From Progne subis subis (Eukaryota; Chordata; Aves; Passeriformes; Hirundinidae), in the NCBI GenBank assembly GCA_022316685.1, contig JAKJHU010000141.1:952921-1016920 (forward strand): a stretch of 64,000 nucleotides of DNA, given 5' to 3'. Shown piece after piece: positions 26,401 through 38,653 of the stretch (within the stretch, counting starts at the first letter, position 1; each line of letters starts with the position of its first letter). Both the position numbers and the translations under genes were made by a program. Under the pieces are notes generated by a model, which was not told the origin of the DNA, made no database searches, and worked only from the letters and a program-made list of their open reading frames with translations.

Positions 26401-26670
26401 GACTGGCAGTGCTGGAGATCCGTCAGTGAGGGCTGGCTCAGGTCGGGCCAGCTGTGAACATCCTTTGGAGCAGGGGGGATTTGGGAAATTTGGGAAGGAG
26501 ATTCCACCAGCATCCAAACCACAAGTTCATGTCAGCCACCCTCCCTCAAGCTCCCACAGGGATCACGTGGGCCTCGGCAAAAAAATACTGAAAAATGAGG
26601 CAGGGATTGAACTTTAAACAGGTCTTGTGTTCTCCAGCCCATAGTCTGGAATGTTGTCATTTCTCCTCAG
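23421..26670. other. Intergenic, no gene seen
   Basis: Moderately GC-rich up to about 24.4 kb, then AT-rich. No family-level protein match or repeat body was recognised. Confidence 0.5.
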
Positions 26671-26710
26671 GTAGGATAGTTCTTGCAGCAGTAGGATAGT
26701 TCTTGCAGCA
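26671..26710 (+). repeat. 20-bp tandem duplication
   Basis: Two perfect adjacent copies of GTAGGATAGTTCTTGCAGCA, ending 11 bp before a solo LTR. It may be a by-product of local breakage and repair. Confidence 0.9.
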
Positions 26711-26721
26711 GTGCCTATTTT

Positions 26722-27125
26722 TGTTACCCTGGTTTTTCTGAGTTTTTTTATTTAGCCTTTTGAATTTCATAATGGAGTCAGATCTTTCAGTTACTGTAGA
26801 ATATTAGAGCAGTTTTCTGCCTTTCCCACAGATGTAACATAAACAAATCCTTTGTTTTTCATTCTCTGTCCTTTGTTTGCATATTTCTAACCTGAAAACA
26901 ACTGTAACTGACAATTGGTCTGGCCACTGAGGCTGAGGGGTGGAAACCCCAAAAAGCCAATCTTCTGCTAGACCCAGAAATGCATAAAAAGTAAAGAATA
27001 AACAAAGAGGCTCTCTTCCTCTTCCGCCTCTCTCCGCTCTCTCAGCAGTGAGCTGGGATTGGAAGGACCTCTGCCTTGCAAAGATCTCTTGTCTGCGTGT
27101 GATTGCTTTGTGTGTCTCAGTGACA
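26722..27125 (+). mobile_element. Solo LTR, endogenous retrovirus family 1 (copy 1)
   Basis: A 404-bp LTR begins TGTTACCCTGG and ends CAGTGACA, giving the canonical TG...CA ends. It is bounded by TATTTT on the left and GATTTT on the right, a 6-bp target-site duplication with one mismatch. It carries a TATA-like ATAAAAA and an AATAAA signal near 26995-27005. No gag, pol or env sequence is attached, so it is a solo LTR left by recombination between the two LTRs of a provirus. The 6-bp duplication fits class II (alpha/beta-retrovirus-like) elements. Four further copies lie at 40.1-43.1 kb. Confidence 0.88.
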
Positions 27126-29915
27126 GATTTTTACGGAAGTTCAGCTCACATTCTAGACCCAGGAGCTTCATGCAGGTCTGGAGAAGCTTTGGGACGTGCT
27201 GATCCTTTGGTTTTGGCTGGCCAGTCGCTAAGATACAGCCTGAGAGGTGACAGTGAGCCACTGTGCTTCAGTCTCTGAAAATGTGGCTCTTGCTCCTCAC
27301 TCTCCCAGCCCAGCCTGTCCCAGAGCCCACCAGGGCACCGTGTCACCGCTGAGCACAGCTCCTGTGGCCACGGGGAAGCAGCCTGGTCCCCAGGAGATGA
27401 GGTGAGCTCGTGTCCCTGAATGCTGGACAAACAATCCACGAGGACAACGCAGCCTTTGTTGGGTCACTCACAACAATTTGGAATTTTCTCTTTCCCATCT
27501 TGCGTGGCAGGGTTGGTGCCCCAGGGGACACTTGGCGTGGGTCTCAGTACCAAACCAACGCCTGAGGAGTGTAAAGGTGTGGAATTTGCATGTTTTGTGC
27601 TGTCTGCTTTCCTCTGGGAGCTCTGGATGGAGCCTCGGAGATGCATTTTGTATTCCCCCCTGCCAGCTGCGTGCTCTGGCTGTGGGCAGCATTTCCCTCA
27701 GTGGTCTTGCTGCCAGTCCATGGTCACTCTTGTGCCACTGGACACGTTGTCCCCACACAGCCCCACCCAGAACTGTGTGCAAAGAGCCCTTGGGCTCCTG
27801 TGGGCTCCTCTGCCTGCAGGAACAGCCTGTAGGGTTAATGCTTGGGTGTGATTCCCTGCAAGGTGCTTTTCACAGCCCAGGAGATGTGAGGGAGGTCTCA
27901 GGTGGGGTCACACACGTCAAAGCAAAGGCGCCACCTGAGCCTGCCGGGCAGCACTTGTGAGCACAGCACTGCTCAGGGATCCCTGAGCACCCCCATCCCT
28001 CAGCTGGGGCTCCCTGATGAGCAGGATGGCATTCTGGTCTGAGCCCAGAGCTCGTGGACTCAGATATTGACCCACTCCCCACTGCCAAGGGACCCAGGAG
28101 GCAAATCTTTAAAACATGAACAGATGAGGATTCCTGGATTGCGACCAGATCCTCCCAGCCAGGCCATGAAGCTGAGGGCAGGGTGGGCAGAGCGTGGGGA
28201 ATGTGAGCTGCAAAACAGTGAAACCCTTCTCTGAAGCCTCTGCTGCCACATTATCTGCATGATTCAGAGTTAACAGATGGGCTTCTGCCTGTATTGAGGG
28301 GGGACCAGCTCTTCAATTGCCATCATTAAACAATAACCGGGATGGTTTATACTGCAAGGAAAACAATTTGGTGATGACCCCATTACACAAATTTTTGTTT
28401 CCTTGGTTTGTTTGTTTTAATTCCAGTCTTAGGGAAGAAAATCTCTTTCCTCCGTTCTCATTTATGGAATATGCAGCTGAGAGAGCTCTGCCCACCCACA
28501 CACTTTAACATTTCAGAGAGCAGCTTTTCCAAGCAGGACTGGGTGAACTCTTTCTAAACCTGTCTGGAGGAAGCATGGTTGAAATCTTCACAGCAGAAAA
28601 GTGGAAAACGGTGATAGATGCAAACACTGCCATCTCTGCTCTGCCACCCATTTCCACGGCGGTTTTGAGGAAATCCTCTGTTTGGATGCATCTGTTCTGC
28701 ACAGGAGAGCACGGCACAGGGATCCTGAGCTGCTGCCACTTGTACTGAAAGAGTTGTCGTAGCTCAAGCTTAAAAAAAAAATAACCTCACAAGTGATACA
28801 AAAGCCATTCAGGTGTTTCTCTGTAATCCCTTCTCACCAGCAGGGATCTCTCTCCTGCCGTGGCTCCCTAAGCACTGCCCTGGCTCCCGCCCCAAAGCAT
28901 TTGTGCCTCAATATCTGTCATTTACCCACACAGCGCCCGTGCGCTGCCCTGTGCCGTGTTATCCCGCTTCATTCTACTGCACTGAGGGAATGGGCAGAGA
29001 ATTAAATCCCTCAAACCCACCCTGAAATCCTTTGTGACCCATGGGGAGCCCCGCTGGTGCTTGGGGAGTGCTGAAGAGGAGAGCAGGCAGGATGGAGACG
29101 TGAATAACAACCGCACGGGGTCTGAGCTCCCAGTTTGTTTCACGTGGGGCATCTTTATGTAACAATTTTTACCTTGTACTGCTTTCATGCCAGACTGGGG
29201 ACAGGATGTCAGCCCAGACAGCCCCTCAGCCTGAGCTGTGGCAGCAATTCCTATACATTTATACTGAAGCCAGGGGATGTCTCCATTTGATGCCTTTGTT
29301 TAATAGCAGTCACAAGTTCCCTCTTCCCCAGCCTCTGGGTCAGTAGCAGAACAAGCTCACTGGGCAGTTCCACTTAATTATTGTTCATTTTTGCTGAAGA
29401 GAAGAATAAATGTGCCCATGTGATTCTGCTTAACTGATGTGCCTGGTTATTAATAGCCAGTTTTGGTCCCCCTTCCAGCCCATGTGCCACAAAATACATT
29501 TCCCTTCTGTGTCCAGCATCAAGTTGTCTGTGAAGAAACTGCACCCGTGGAAACACTGGACAAAAAACTTATTGAACAACCCTTCCTTTTGAACAGAAGG
29601 CTGAGCTCTCTTTTTTATTTTTAGCCTATTAACAACAAACGCCGCTTTATTGCCTCACTTTTCAGAGCTGAAGACCCGTTTTCAGTCTGGACAAAGATCT
29701 TTACCCAGAAAGATTCTCCACGTGGTTCTGCACGGCCGCTTGGTGCTTTCCCTCTGCCTCGCTGAGTTCTCCCTGCCAGCAGGATTTATCCAAGCTCCAG
29801 ACTGCAAAGGGACAGGCTGTAGATGCCAGGCTCTTGCTGAGGGTGGGCTCTTGTCCCTGTTGGATTTAAACAGCAGGTCCGTGTCCCCAGATTAAGGGGA
29901 CTTTAAACATCCTGG
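27126..29915. other. Intergenic, no gene seen
   Basis: Unique, fairly GC-rich sequence up to 28.3 kb with many overlapping open frames of up to 160 codons in several frames at once, which indicates composition rather than coding. Confidence 0.5.
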
Positions 29916-30306
29916 TGTCGTCGTTGAGACGGTCACGACGCACAAAGTGACACGGAATTAAGTTTTCAGAAGGTTCTCCTTTATTATGGCCCTGTGCTGT
30001 GATTTATGCAGTTTTTACAAACCTCCAGGGCAATTTCTAATTGGTTAACAGCTTTCTTGTTAATTATTCTATTGGTTAGTAAAAGGTATTTTACTTGTCC
30101 ATCAGATCTATCTGTTCTCGGATTGTTTACGTATTTTCTTTACTGATTCTCATGGGACAGATCCTTTGTTGTTACAGGTGCATTTGTTTTTCGCCCTCAG
30201 AACAGATTGCTGTGTTAAAGGAACTTCTCATTCTCAAAACAGCTTCATAAGGGAATTTTCAAATTGCTCGTTAGCTGCACTTAGAAGAAATGTGGCTCCA
30301 TCCACA
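29916..30306 (-). mobile_element. Solo LTR, second family
   Basis: A 391-bp element on the minus strand starts TGTGGATGGAGCC and ends CAACGACGACA. It is flanked by an exact 6-bp duplication, TCCTGG, at 29910-29915 and 30307-30312. It has a minus-strand AATAAA at 29985-29980 followed by a short R-U5-like stretch. There is no internal retroviral sequence. The family differs from the TGTTACC family but shares LTR length, TG...CA ends and duplication length, so it is probably also class II. Any TATA box is unclear. Confidence 0.75.
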
Positions 30307-33300
30307 TCCTGGGCCAGGTCTGCTCTCCACACACGGCTCCCACTGGAATTGTAAAGGCATTCAACCCTTCCCTGGCAATGGCTTTAGGAAATGTGAGGTT
30401 TGTGTCAGTGACTACTCAGTGCTACTGTTGTTCTCTGCAAAGCTTTCAAATCCTCTGTTTCCACTTGTGGAAGGGAGAGGAGCTTTCTGTCTCACCCACT
30501 GATGCCAGCAAAATCCCTGTTCCTGTTTCCAAGGATTTTATTCCTGTGCTGTCACAGGGAGGACAAGGCACATTATCTGCTTCTGCATACAATTTATTAT
30601 CAACATTTCTTCCTGCTTCAGCTCTGCTTCTGATGACAGGCTCAAAATAATAAAGAGAAGGAGCAGCAAGAGCAGGGATAATGTGCTGAACTGCTGGTGT
30701 CTTTCTTAAGCTGTAACAGGAGCATGTAGAGCCTGTGTGTGATGTTCTGGGGCTCTCAGCAGAGGTCAGTCCTGCCGAGATTATCCTGGGAATAAATATG
30801 TGCATTAAAATGGGATGAGAATGTAAGGGAATAGACCTCTGAGGGCCACTGCTGCAGGGTGAGGGAATCTCCACGGCCTGGGGAGCTTGGAGCAGACTCA
30901 GAACCATCAGCAATGAGATTTTCACACCACTCCAGAAATTTCTACGTGTGGATCCCAGCAGACTGCAGGAGTGCCCTGCCTGGTTCAATGGAAACAGCTG
31001 AATTAATCATACAGATAACTGGGAGAGTGCAGCTTCAGTTCCACTGGGGATCAGTAAAGTCCAGTCACTGATGAAGAACTTTACAACACCCTGTGGGGCA
31101 ATCAACTCTGCTGATCTAAATGTGAGTCCTCTGAAGGGAATTTAAATCCCTGAATCTTCCTGAACCAGCTGATCTCCTTTCAAGAAGAAGGAATATTTGT
31201 GCCACTACTTTTTCTACTCATAAAATGCCTCTTGCCCTTTCACAATTTGAGGTATTTCATTTTCAGTGCCTATAACTCCACAATGTAAAATACACAGACA
31301 CTTTGCAGTGCATGACCTGTGGTATAGAAGCTACCTTCTCCCATCAAATATTTCCTGCAGGCAGGAGAACGCTTTGTAAAAGAAAACAAGACAATCTGGA
31401 ATCCTTTCCTGCTCTTCGTCCCAGGAAAGCACAAATATCAGACCACAAAAGAATAACTCTTTTCAAAGGAATCCTGTGTTAATGGAACCTGGCACATCCT
31501 TCTCTGCATTCACACGTTCCTGTGTGAGGAAATCACGGCTGTCACTCTGGGAGACACATCTCATTCCTTCTGGTGGTGGGAGATTGAGGTCTTGCTCAGA
31601 TCTGCTGTCATGTGAGGATTCTCTTTGCTGCCCTGCTTGTGGCTGTCACAGCACGTCAGGTTCGTTACCAGCTGAGGTAAGATTTGTTTTATGAGCCTGA
31701 CAAGAGATGTTGAAGTGTCTGAGGTGCTCGGGATAATTCATCTGAGAAAAAGGGTGAGTTCCTTGCCCAGGGAGCACGCTTGTGTGCTGGAAAGAGCTGC
31801 AGCTGAGGGGAGTGCAGACGTACAGAAGAATTCCATCACAAATGATTGCACCACGTCAGCTTCCCTTCATAACCTTGGCCTGACACAGCCAGGTGAGGGA
31901 TGCAGCTGGCAAGACAACACTTCCCTCAGGAAATGCTCTGCCCCTCATCTGGTTCCCTCCCCACCCCTTCATTTGCAAAATCTTTGATAATTAAATCACT
32001 GCAAAGGCAAATGATCTGTTGGTATAATTCATTTGATAATTCGGCCTAAGCCCCACATTTCTCTTTGCACAAACGAAATTAGCTCTGCTCACAGAAGAGC
32101 TACCTGCTCTCTCACACAACCCCTTTCCTAATTAAAAAGCTGATACCAGCAAAGCATGGCTTTCTTCCCAGCACAGGGAAACCAAAAAAGTTCTTTTCAC
32201 TGGAGCCCCTGATGTAAAGGAGAGGGAGAGATTAATTTCTGATTTATTTTTTGTCTCCCACCACTCAGCTATGCTTCCTTTTCTTTGGTGTGTGCTACTG
32301 AGAGAACCGAATGAAGTTTTGATAAAGGCCTCTTTGGAGAAGAAGAGCAGCGTCCAGGTTTGGATGTTTTTAATTCAGGGGGAAAGGCAAAACTCTGTTC
32401 GTGGCTGACTAAAAATCCAGCTTGCCTATCATTTAGAGGGAATGCTTTGTTGCCCCACGCTTCCAGAGCAAGGGAGCCCAGCTCTGCAGCACAGCACTGC
32501 TGCTTTAGCTCTCCCTCACGTGTGGCTTCAGCAGTGCAACAATTTTCTTTAGGGAGCACGAGCCTTGACTTTTGCAGGAGGAGAGTACCCCAGGCTGACT
32601 GATATCCTCCCACCAGGAGGAGGCAAACCCAGCTTGCCTGACTTTTCTATTCAGATTTTGCCTGGAACCCCTCACAACACAAAGGACTTAGACTTCAGGA
32701 GCCCAAAATGACTGAAGAGAGAAATGAACACCTTGTACAGCAGGGAACTGCAAAGCTTACGTACTATTAGTGTCACAATTTCTCTAGCACACCTTAGCAG
32801 CATCAGCAAACACTAGGAAAAGAACAAGGAGACCATCCCTTTTATTTAAAGCACTCCGAATGGTCAGACCCGCCCTTTGTTTAAGAATCACTGAAGTCGG
32901 AAAAGACCTTGACATTCATCAAGTCCAAGCTTTGACTGAATGCCACCACAGTACTGGATTTTTTACCTGAAAAGGGAAAAAGTGCTTTGGACCGTGCAAA
33001 AGGCCTGGTTTCACTTTTTGTGCAGTAATATCAGAATAAGGCAAGGGAAGACTGTCATGACTTGTGCCAAAGATGCCGAGCAGTCCTACAGAAGTCTGTG
33101 TGCTAAGCTTTACGGATCCTAGGGCTCCCTCAGCAAGGGAGATAATCTTTGTTTCTGCAAACGTGGCAGAGAGCTGTGTGTTGTGATGTCCCTGCTGTCA
33201 TTTTGTTGTTCACAGTCTGGTGTTTCCACTGCTGGGGGATTTCCTGACTCAGTGCAGTGGGGTTAAGAACTTTCCTCAGTGGCTTTTGTCCTTCCTCTTT

Positions 33301-33793
33301 TCCCCCCTCTTGGGTCAACTCTCCTTTCCCTGTCTTGATGTGAGCAAACAGACTGGAAATAATATTTCCTACGGTTTCCAACTGTGCTTGCTCTTAGTGA
33401 AACATCAATTCCAGGCTCTTTAAGAGTAGTCCTCCCTCAGTTTGCTCCTTGCCTTGCTCTCCCTTCTCTCCAGGCTGTGCATGTGCTCCCTGCTCCACGT
33501 CACCCCTGCTCCGAGCCCTCCTTGGCACCGGAGCGATGCTGGCACGGCGCCACCTCACACTCCAGATGGCTGCCACTTGCTGCTTCTGCCAGGGGCTCAG
33601 GAGACCAGCTCGTTATTCCAGACACAGATCCAAGGCTCTGCACTTCAGGGAGTGGCTACACGAGGAGGAGTTGCTGCCTGCCTCCCTCCTGAAGGACGCT
33701 GTGTAAGACGTCTTTGTTTAGCATCATCTGAATCTGCTCCGGGGCTCCCTGGCTGAGGCTGGAGCAGGCTGATTTCTGACAAAGGTGCAGTAG
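30307..33793. other. Intergenic, no gene seen
   Basis: Unique sequence apart from a short CR1 remnant at 32.9 kb. No supported gene. Confidence 0.5.
32884..32940 (-). mobile_element. CR1 LINE remnant, minus strand
   Basis: The text AGAATCACTGAAGTCGGAAA followed by AGACCTTGACATTCATCAAG resembles the reverse complement of a CR1 3' end. The remnant is short and diverged, so the call rests on similarity to the usual avian pattern. Confidence 0.55.
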
Positions 33794-34259
33794 TGATGCC
33801 TTGGGAAGGCTGAAACAGAGACTGCACAGAGCTGGAGAATAAAGTAGATATTTATTGAAAGGCCTGTAGGGTATACCTTGGGCAGGACAAGAGCCTGGCC
33901 AGGGCTGCACTCAAGGTGGAACCAAAATGGACCCAAAATGGACACAAAATGGTCCCAAAATGGACACAAAATGGCTGAATGGTCACGAGATCTCACACTT
34001 TGATCAGTTCTGGTCCATTTGGGGTTTAATTGTCCAATTCCAGCTCCAGGCTGTGAGCTCCCATCCTTCTTGTTCCTCCCTCCAGCCACCCTTGTTTGTG
34101 CTTTGGGGCTGAAAGTTGTCCTTGGTGTGCAGCAGGAACAGGATTTGTTTTGTGTCCCTGCTGTGTGCAGAGAGCTGAGTGACCCTGAGTGTGAGCTCAG
34201 AGCTGCACCCTGGGCAGCACAGAACCTGAAACACATGAAAGCTGAAACTTCAGGCATCA
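33794..34259 (-). mobile_element. LTR of an older endogenous retrovirus family (copy A)
   Basis: A 466-bp element in minus orientation has inverted ends TGATGCC and GGCATCA. In its own orientation it ends with a polyadenylation signal within TTCAATAAATATCTACTTTATT and a short tail. In the middle are tandem CCAAAATGGACA-type units (33921-33973 on the plus strand). No convincing target-site duplication remains (AGTAG against AATAG at best), and no viral genes are attached. Copies B and C lie at 38.0 and 38.7 kb. By-eye divergence is higher than in the TGTTACC family, so this is an older insertion. Confidence 0.75.
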
Positions 34260-37229
34260 ATAGCACCTCTCCTTGCAGCTCATGGTCTGGTGATGACTGT
34301 CACTTTAGGGCTGGTTATTCTTGGTTTTATCCACCCCAAGGTTTGTATTTTTTTCCAGCTGGTGTGGCAAACATAAAAGAACCAAAAGCTCTTTTGCCAG
34401 CTGCTGTGATGCAACCTCTCCCAGCTTGCTGCTGGTGGTTTGGGATGGTAACTGCTCCCCTCACATTGTGTTCTTTGTTTCAGTGCTCCAGAAATGTGGA
34501 TTTGGGGCTTTAGGTCTTGTATGTCGTGATTTTGCTTATGGATCCCGTTGTACCCTCTGGAGACTTTGCAGCACCAGAGATTCAACAACAGGGCAGCCAA
34601 ACCAATGAATACTTTTCTCCTGCTGTGGCTGAAACCACAAAATGGGCTGGCCATGGCAAAAAGGTTATCCTGGAACCAGTTCTTATTGATGGGAAAGTAA
34701 CTTGGGGCACGGGGATGTGTGTGCAGAGAGTCCAGAAGATGGTGCCACTTTCTGGGATGTCCATATCCAGCTGGGTTGTGGCTAAACTGGAGAGAGTTGT
34801 TTAGGTGGGGAGTAGCAAAGTTGAAAGCGTGATGAGTGATTGCTTCATATTTGCAAGTATAATTTGGGTTCGGGCCCTCCGTTCCTTTGGGGCAAAGGGG
34901 TGTATGGAGATGTTTGGGAAATGCAAGGCAGGGAACAATTATTATGCAAAGGAGAAGCGCAGAGAGCCCCTGAAGAATCGTAAGATAAAGCTGAGCTCTA
35001 CCTGCTCTGTAACTTGAAGTTAGTTTGAGAAGCCAGAATTAGGAAAAGCCCCAGAGATTGTGTTTGCTCGTCCTGGGACTTGTCCAGCTCCTGTCACTGT
35101 GTCAGAAACACAGAAATGCCATCCCACAGCTGTGAGCTGTACCCACCCTGCCACAGCGATGCTCCAACACCCCCTGACCCAGCACGACCCCTGCTCTGCA
35201 ACAAATCCAACGTGTGCAGTGACACAGCTGCCATCCACAGCCTTCTAAATCCTGCCCTGGATTAGAAATGTATTTATAGCCGCTGAGATGAATATTAATA
35301 AGTAGTTCCTCCCTGAAATCTAAATGTCCCTTCAAACCACCAGCTTTTCAGCCAACATAAATTAGCATAAAACTCCTGCTAATCTCTGTCCTGGGTGAGG
35401 GGTTGGAAAGCAGCCCTGCAGCACAGCAGCTCCGAGTCTGATTAAAAGCACCAGCTCAGTCAGTGGTTCAGTGGATGGGACCTCCTGTCTGTTAATTAGC
35501 TGGGGGTTGCTGTAATCTCGTCCCTCAGTGGACAGATCACTCACACCCCCTTCAATGACTCCAAATGGTCACCACAAGTCCTTCTAGATGTGTTTACTTT
35601 GGTGGTTACTTGGCCCTCTGGAGGGGGAGTCAATAGTTCGTCTCTCCTCAGGAAAACTCGTGTTGGTGAAGATGTGCCTTGGTTTAGGGTTTGTTCAAGT
35701 GCTGGGAAGCCTGAGCAGTCCTCCCCATTCCAGATCTAAAATTCCTCGCTTTGTAGATGTAGAAGCAGAGGTTTAAGAACAATCTGGACTCGAATCTGAG
35801 CAGATACCTCTCGTGTAGGCCAGGTAAGACACAGCCACCAGACAGGCACCTTGAGGTGGGCTCCTTCTCAGCACAGAGCTGAGCCATTGACAGAAACAGG
35901 AGGGAAAAGCATCTGGGCTGTGGCCTGTCTGAATTCCTGCTCTAGCCTCAGCCCCTGGGGTTCTGCTGTGTCCCTGGGCACCCTGGTCCTGCGGCTGTGG
36001 GTGAGAATTGCTCCTTCAAAAAAAAAAACAGCACAGCAAATCTGCAGGGAACATCAGACCTGCTCCCTTGAGAGCCCCTGAAAATCCAGGAGGGCTCTGC
36101 TGAAAGCAATACTGAAAATGTTCCTGCAGCTAAACCCTGATCAGAACTTGTTGGAGCAAATCCCAGCAATTCAGTTTCTGAGGAAATGGATTTCTGGGTG
36201 TGGGGACTTGAGAAGATGGGCTGAGTGCATACAGATTTATTTTGCTGCCTGAAATGCCCAAGTGTGTGAGTTCAACGCTCTGCTTTGGACAGCCCTGCTC
36301 GAAGGAAACCACCTGCATCCCACCCTCAGTGGTGGGAGCGAAGAAGGACACTGCCACTGCTGAATCCCAGCCATCCGTGAGCACCAGGGGTGAACTTCCC
36401 TCGTGCTAGCACTGAGAACCCAGCGAGGAATCCATGGGATGAGTTAAAGGCTGCTGAAATGGGCAAGGATTCTACGGAACGAGTTCAATACTGGAATGGG
36501 TGTTTTGGGGAATACCACGAAGGTGTCTCTCCTGCAGAGTGGTTGGCTGGTGTCTGAAACACCCAGGCGTTCTCTCCGGCCTCTGAGCTCCTTTAGAGGT
36601 CTGGCTGCAGAACTTGCCCGACCCTGAGGCAGGGGAGCAGCGTGTCCCGTGGCTGTGCCAGCTGCTGGGACACAAACCCTTCTTGGATTGCCATCTGCTG
36701 GCACCGCATTTAACTGCTGCCGAGGGGACACCTACACAACGGGGACAAAAGCTAAAATGCCCCGGGACTCCTTTTATTCAAGTGTCTTCACTCGGTCCGA
36801 CCCCATTCCCATGAAGAGCACTGCAGGTGTTTCAATGCAATATTGACTAAGCTAAAATTTCATTTATGGAGGGGTTTTGGTTATTTTTTTTTGCCCCCTA
36901 TGAAATATTTCAAATATAAGGTGGTGTAGCCTAAGCAAGGGCTATTCTGCTTCTGTCCCTGGCAGGCAGTCCAGGCCTGAGCATCCATCATAAATGACTC
37001 CAGAGAAGCTGAACAAGGGGAGAGAGATGTGATGAAAAACTCGTGGGTTGAGATAAGGCCAGGTCTCGAGATCACTCAGCAATTACCGTCACGGGCAAAA
37101 CAGATTCATCTTGGGGAAATTAATTTATTACAAATCAAACCAGACTAGGGCAGCGAGAAATAAAAGCAAATAATGAAATACCTTCCCCCTACCCCTCCCT
37201 TCTTCCCGGGCTCATCTTTGCTCGCAATA
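34260..37229. other. Intergenic, no gene supported
   Basis: Includes a plus-strand frame (34517-34804, 95 codons) beside LTR copy A that has no recognisable family and no good splice sites. The rest is unique sequence with short frames. Confidence 0.45.
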
Positions 37230-37560
37230 GTCCCACGCCTCTCTTCTGCCGGCTGCCGGTGTTGTGCAGTTGGTGTGTTCGGATTTTATTTTTATTTTTT
37301 CCCCCCCATTTTTAGATCCGTTTAAATGGATACGCCGGCAGCGCGGGCGGTGTCGGTGTGCGCCTGTCACCGCCGTGTCCTTGCCCTGTCCCGCGGCCCG
37401 GTGCCACCGCCGGGTGGCATCGCTGTCGCCTCGCACGGTCCGTGGGAAATGCTGGCGCAAGGATCCTCTGCAAGGTGGAGAGAACAATTCCAAGTCCTGC
37501 CGGCCACCCGCGCCGCAAGGCTGCTGGCACAGGACTCTGGATTCACTGCTCCAGAGTGCA
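37230..37560. promoter_or_regulatory. Orphan CpG island
   Basis: About 330 bp with a sharp rise in GC and CpG (dense near 37321-37450) inside AT-rich flanks, far from any recognised exon. A plus-strand donor-like CAAG|GTGGAG lies near 37473. It may be the promoter of an unannotated transcript or an alternative upstream promoter of DCX, which starts coding 11 kb downstream on the plus strand. Frames across it do not resemble a known protein. Confidence 0.4.
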
Positions 37561-37694
37561 GAGTTTCTGGTCCTGAAACAGCTGTAAAAACAGAGACTGA
37601 TGCAGGTGAAATTTGCTTTAAGTGATTTCTCCTCTGTACTGTTCACAATGATCACTATTCTATGTATACTACCTAACTGCACAAGACGTGACTG

Positions 37695-37920
37695 ATTTTA
37701 GATGTTTATTAGTGTTTTTATTATTATTATTGTTTTTATTATTATTATTATTGCTAGATATTTATCTATTATGAGATATTTGCTGTTGTTAGATGTCCAC
37801 TGTTATTAGATATTTATCTGTTATTAGATATTTATATTAGATGTTTATCATTGTTAGCTGATTACTATTGTTAGATACGTATTTGTTATTGAATTCCTAT
37901 TGCTAGTAGATATTTAAAAT
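37695..37920 (+). repeat. Degenerate TTAGATATTTAT / TTATTA repeat
   Basis: TTATTATTATT tracts are followed by diverged copies of a unit like GTTATTAGATATTTATC. AT-rich, non-coding and easily unwound. It lies just left of LTR copy B. Confidence 0.8.
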
Positions 37921-37968
37921 AGAGACTGGACAAGGAAAAGGCCTTGTCAAGCCTCTAAAGGGGGAAAA

Positions 37969-38445
37969 TGATGCCTGAAGTTTCAGCTTCCCTGTATTTC
38001 AGGTTCTGTGCTGCCCAGGTGCAGCTCTGAGCTCACACTCAGGGTCACTCAGCTCTCTGCACACAGCAGCGACACAAAACAAATCCTGTTCCTGCTGCAC
38101 ACCAAGGACAACTTTCAGCCCCAAAGCACAAACAAGGGTGGCTGGAGGGAGGAACAAGAAGGATGGGAGCTCACAGCCTGGAGCTGGAATTGGGCAATTC
38201 AACCCCAATGTGCAAACTGATGCCTGGGAAAGGGTGACCTGGAACAGAGACTGAACAGAGCTAGAGAATAAAGTAAATATTCATTGAAAAACTTTTAGGA
38301 CACACCTTGGGCAGGACAAGAGCCTGGGCAGGGCTACACCCAGGGTGGACCCAAAATTGTGACAAAATTGGACCCAAAATGGTCACAAAATGGACAAACG
38401 GTCATGAGGTCTCACGTTTTTATAAGTTTTGGTTCATTTGCTGCA
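37969..38445. mobile_element. LTR of the older family (copy B) with its 3' half inverted
   Basis: Positions 37969-38218 match the first half of the TGATGCC family in plus orientation, starting TGATGCCTGAAGTTTCAG. At 38219 a second TGATGCC begins the other half, which reads in minus orientation through AATAAAGTAAATATTCATTG and CCAAAATGG units to about 38445. The two pieces together make up one full LTR with no missing or duplicated part, as judged against copies A and C. This indicates an inversion within one LTR rather than two insertions. Confidence 0.65.
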
Positions 38446-38653
38446 ATCATCTCCTACTCCCTTGCAATGTTAAAAAGGACTTAGTTTCCAGCAAGCTGCA
38501 GATGTTTGCGAGGTAAAAGGGAGCTACTTTTTTTTCCCCTAAAAAGGTGAGTGCCAAAGTCATTGTCTCCCTGCTGGATGGTGCTTCTCTCCAGTGATCT
38601 GTTCAGCGACACCGATGATGCTCAGTGCTTATCTCTTGATGGTCTCACTGCAG

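Noticed and set aside
34517..34804. Plus-strand ORF of 95 codons beside LTR copy A
   Set aside because: No retroviral or cellular motif could be recognised, and the flanking splice signals are poor.
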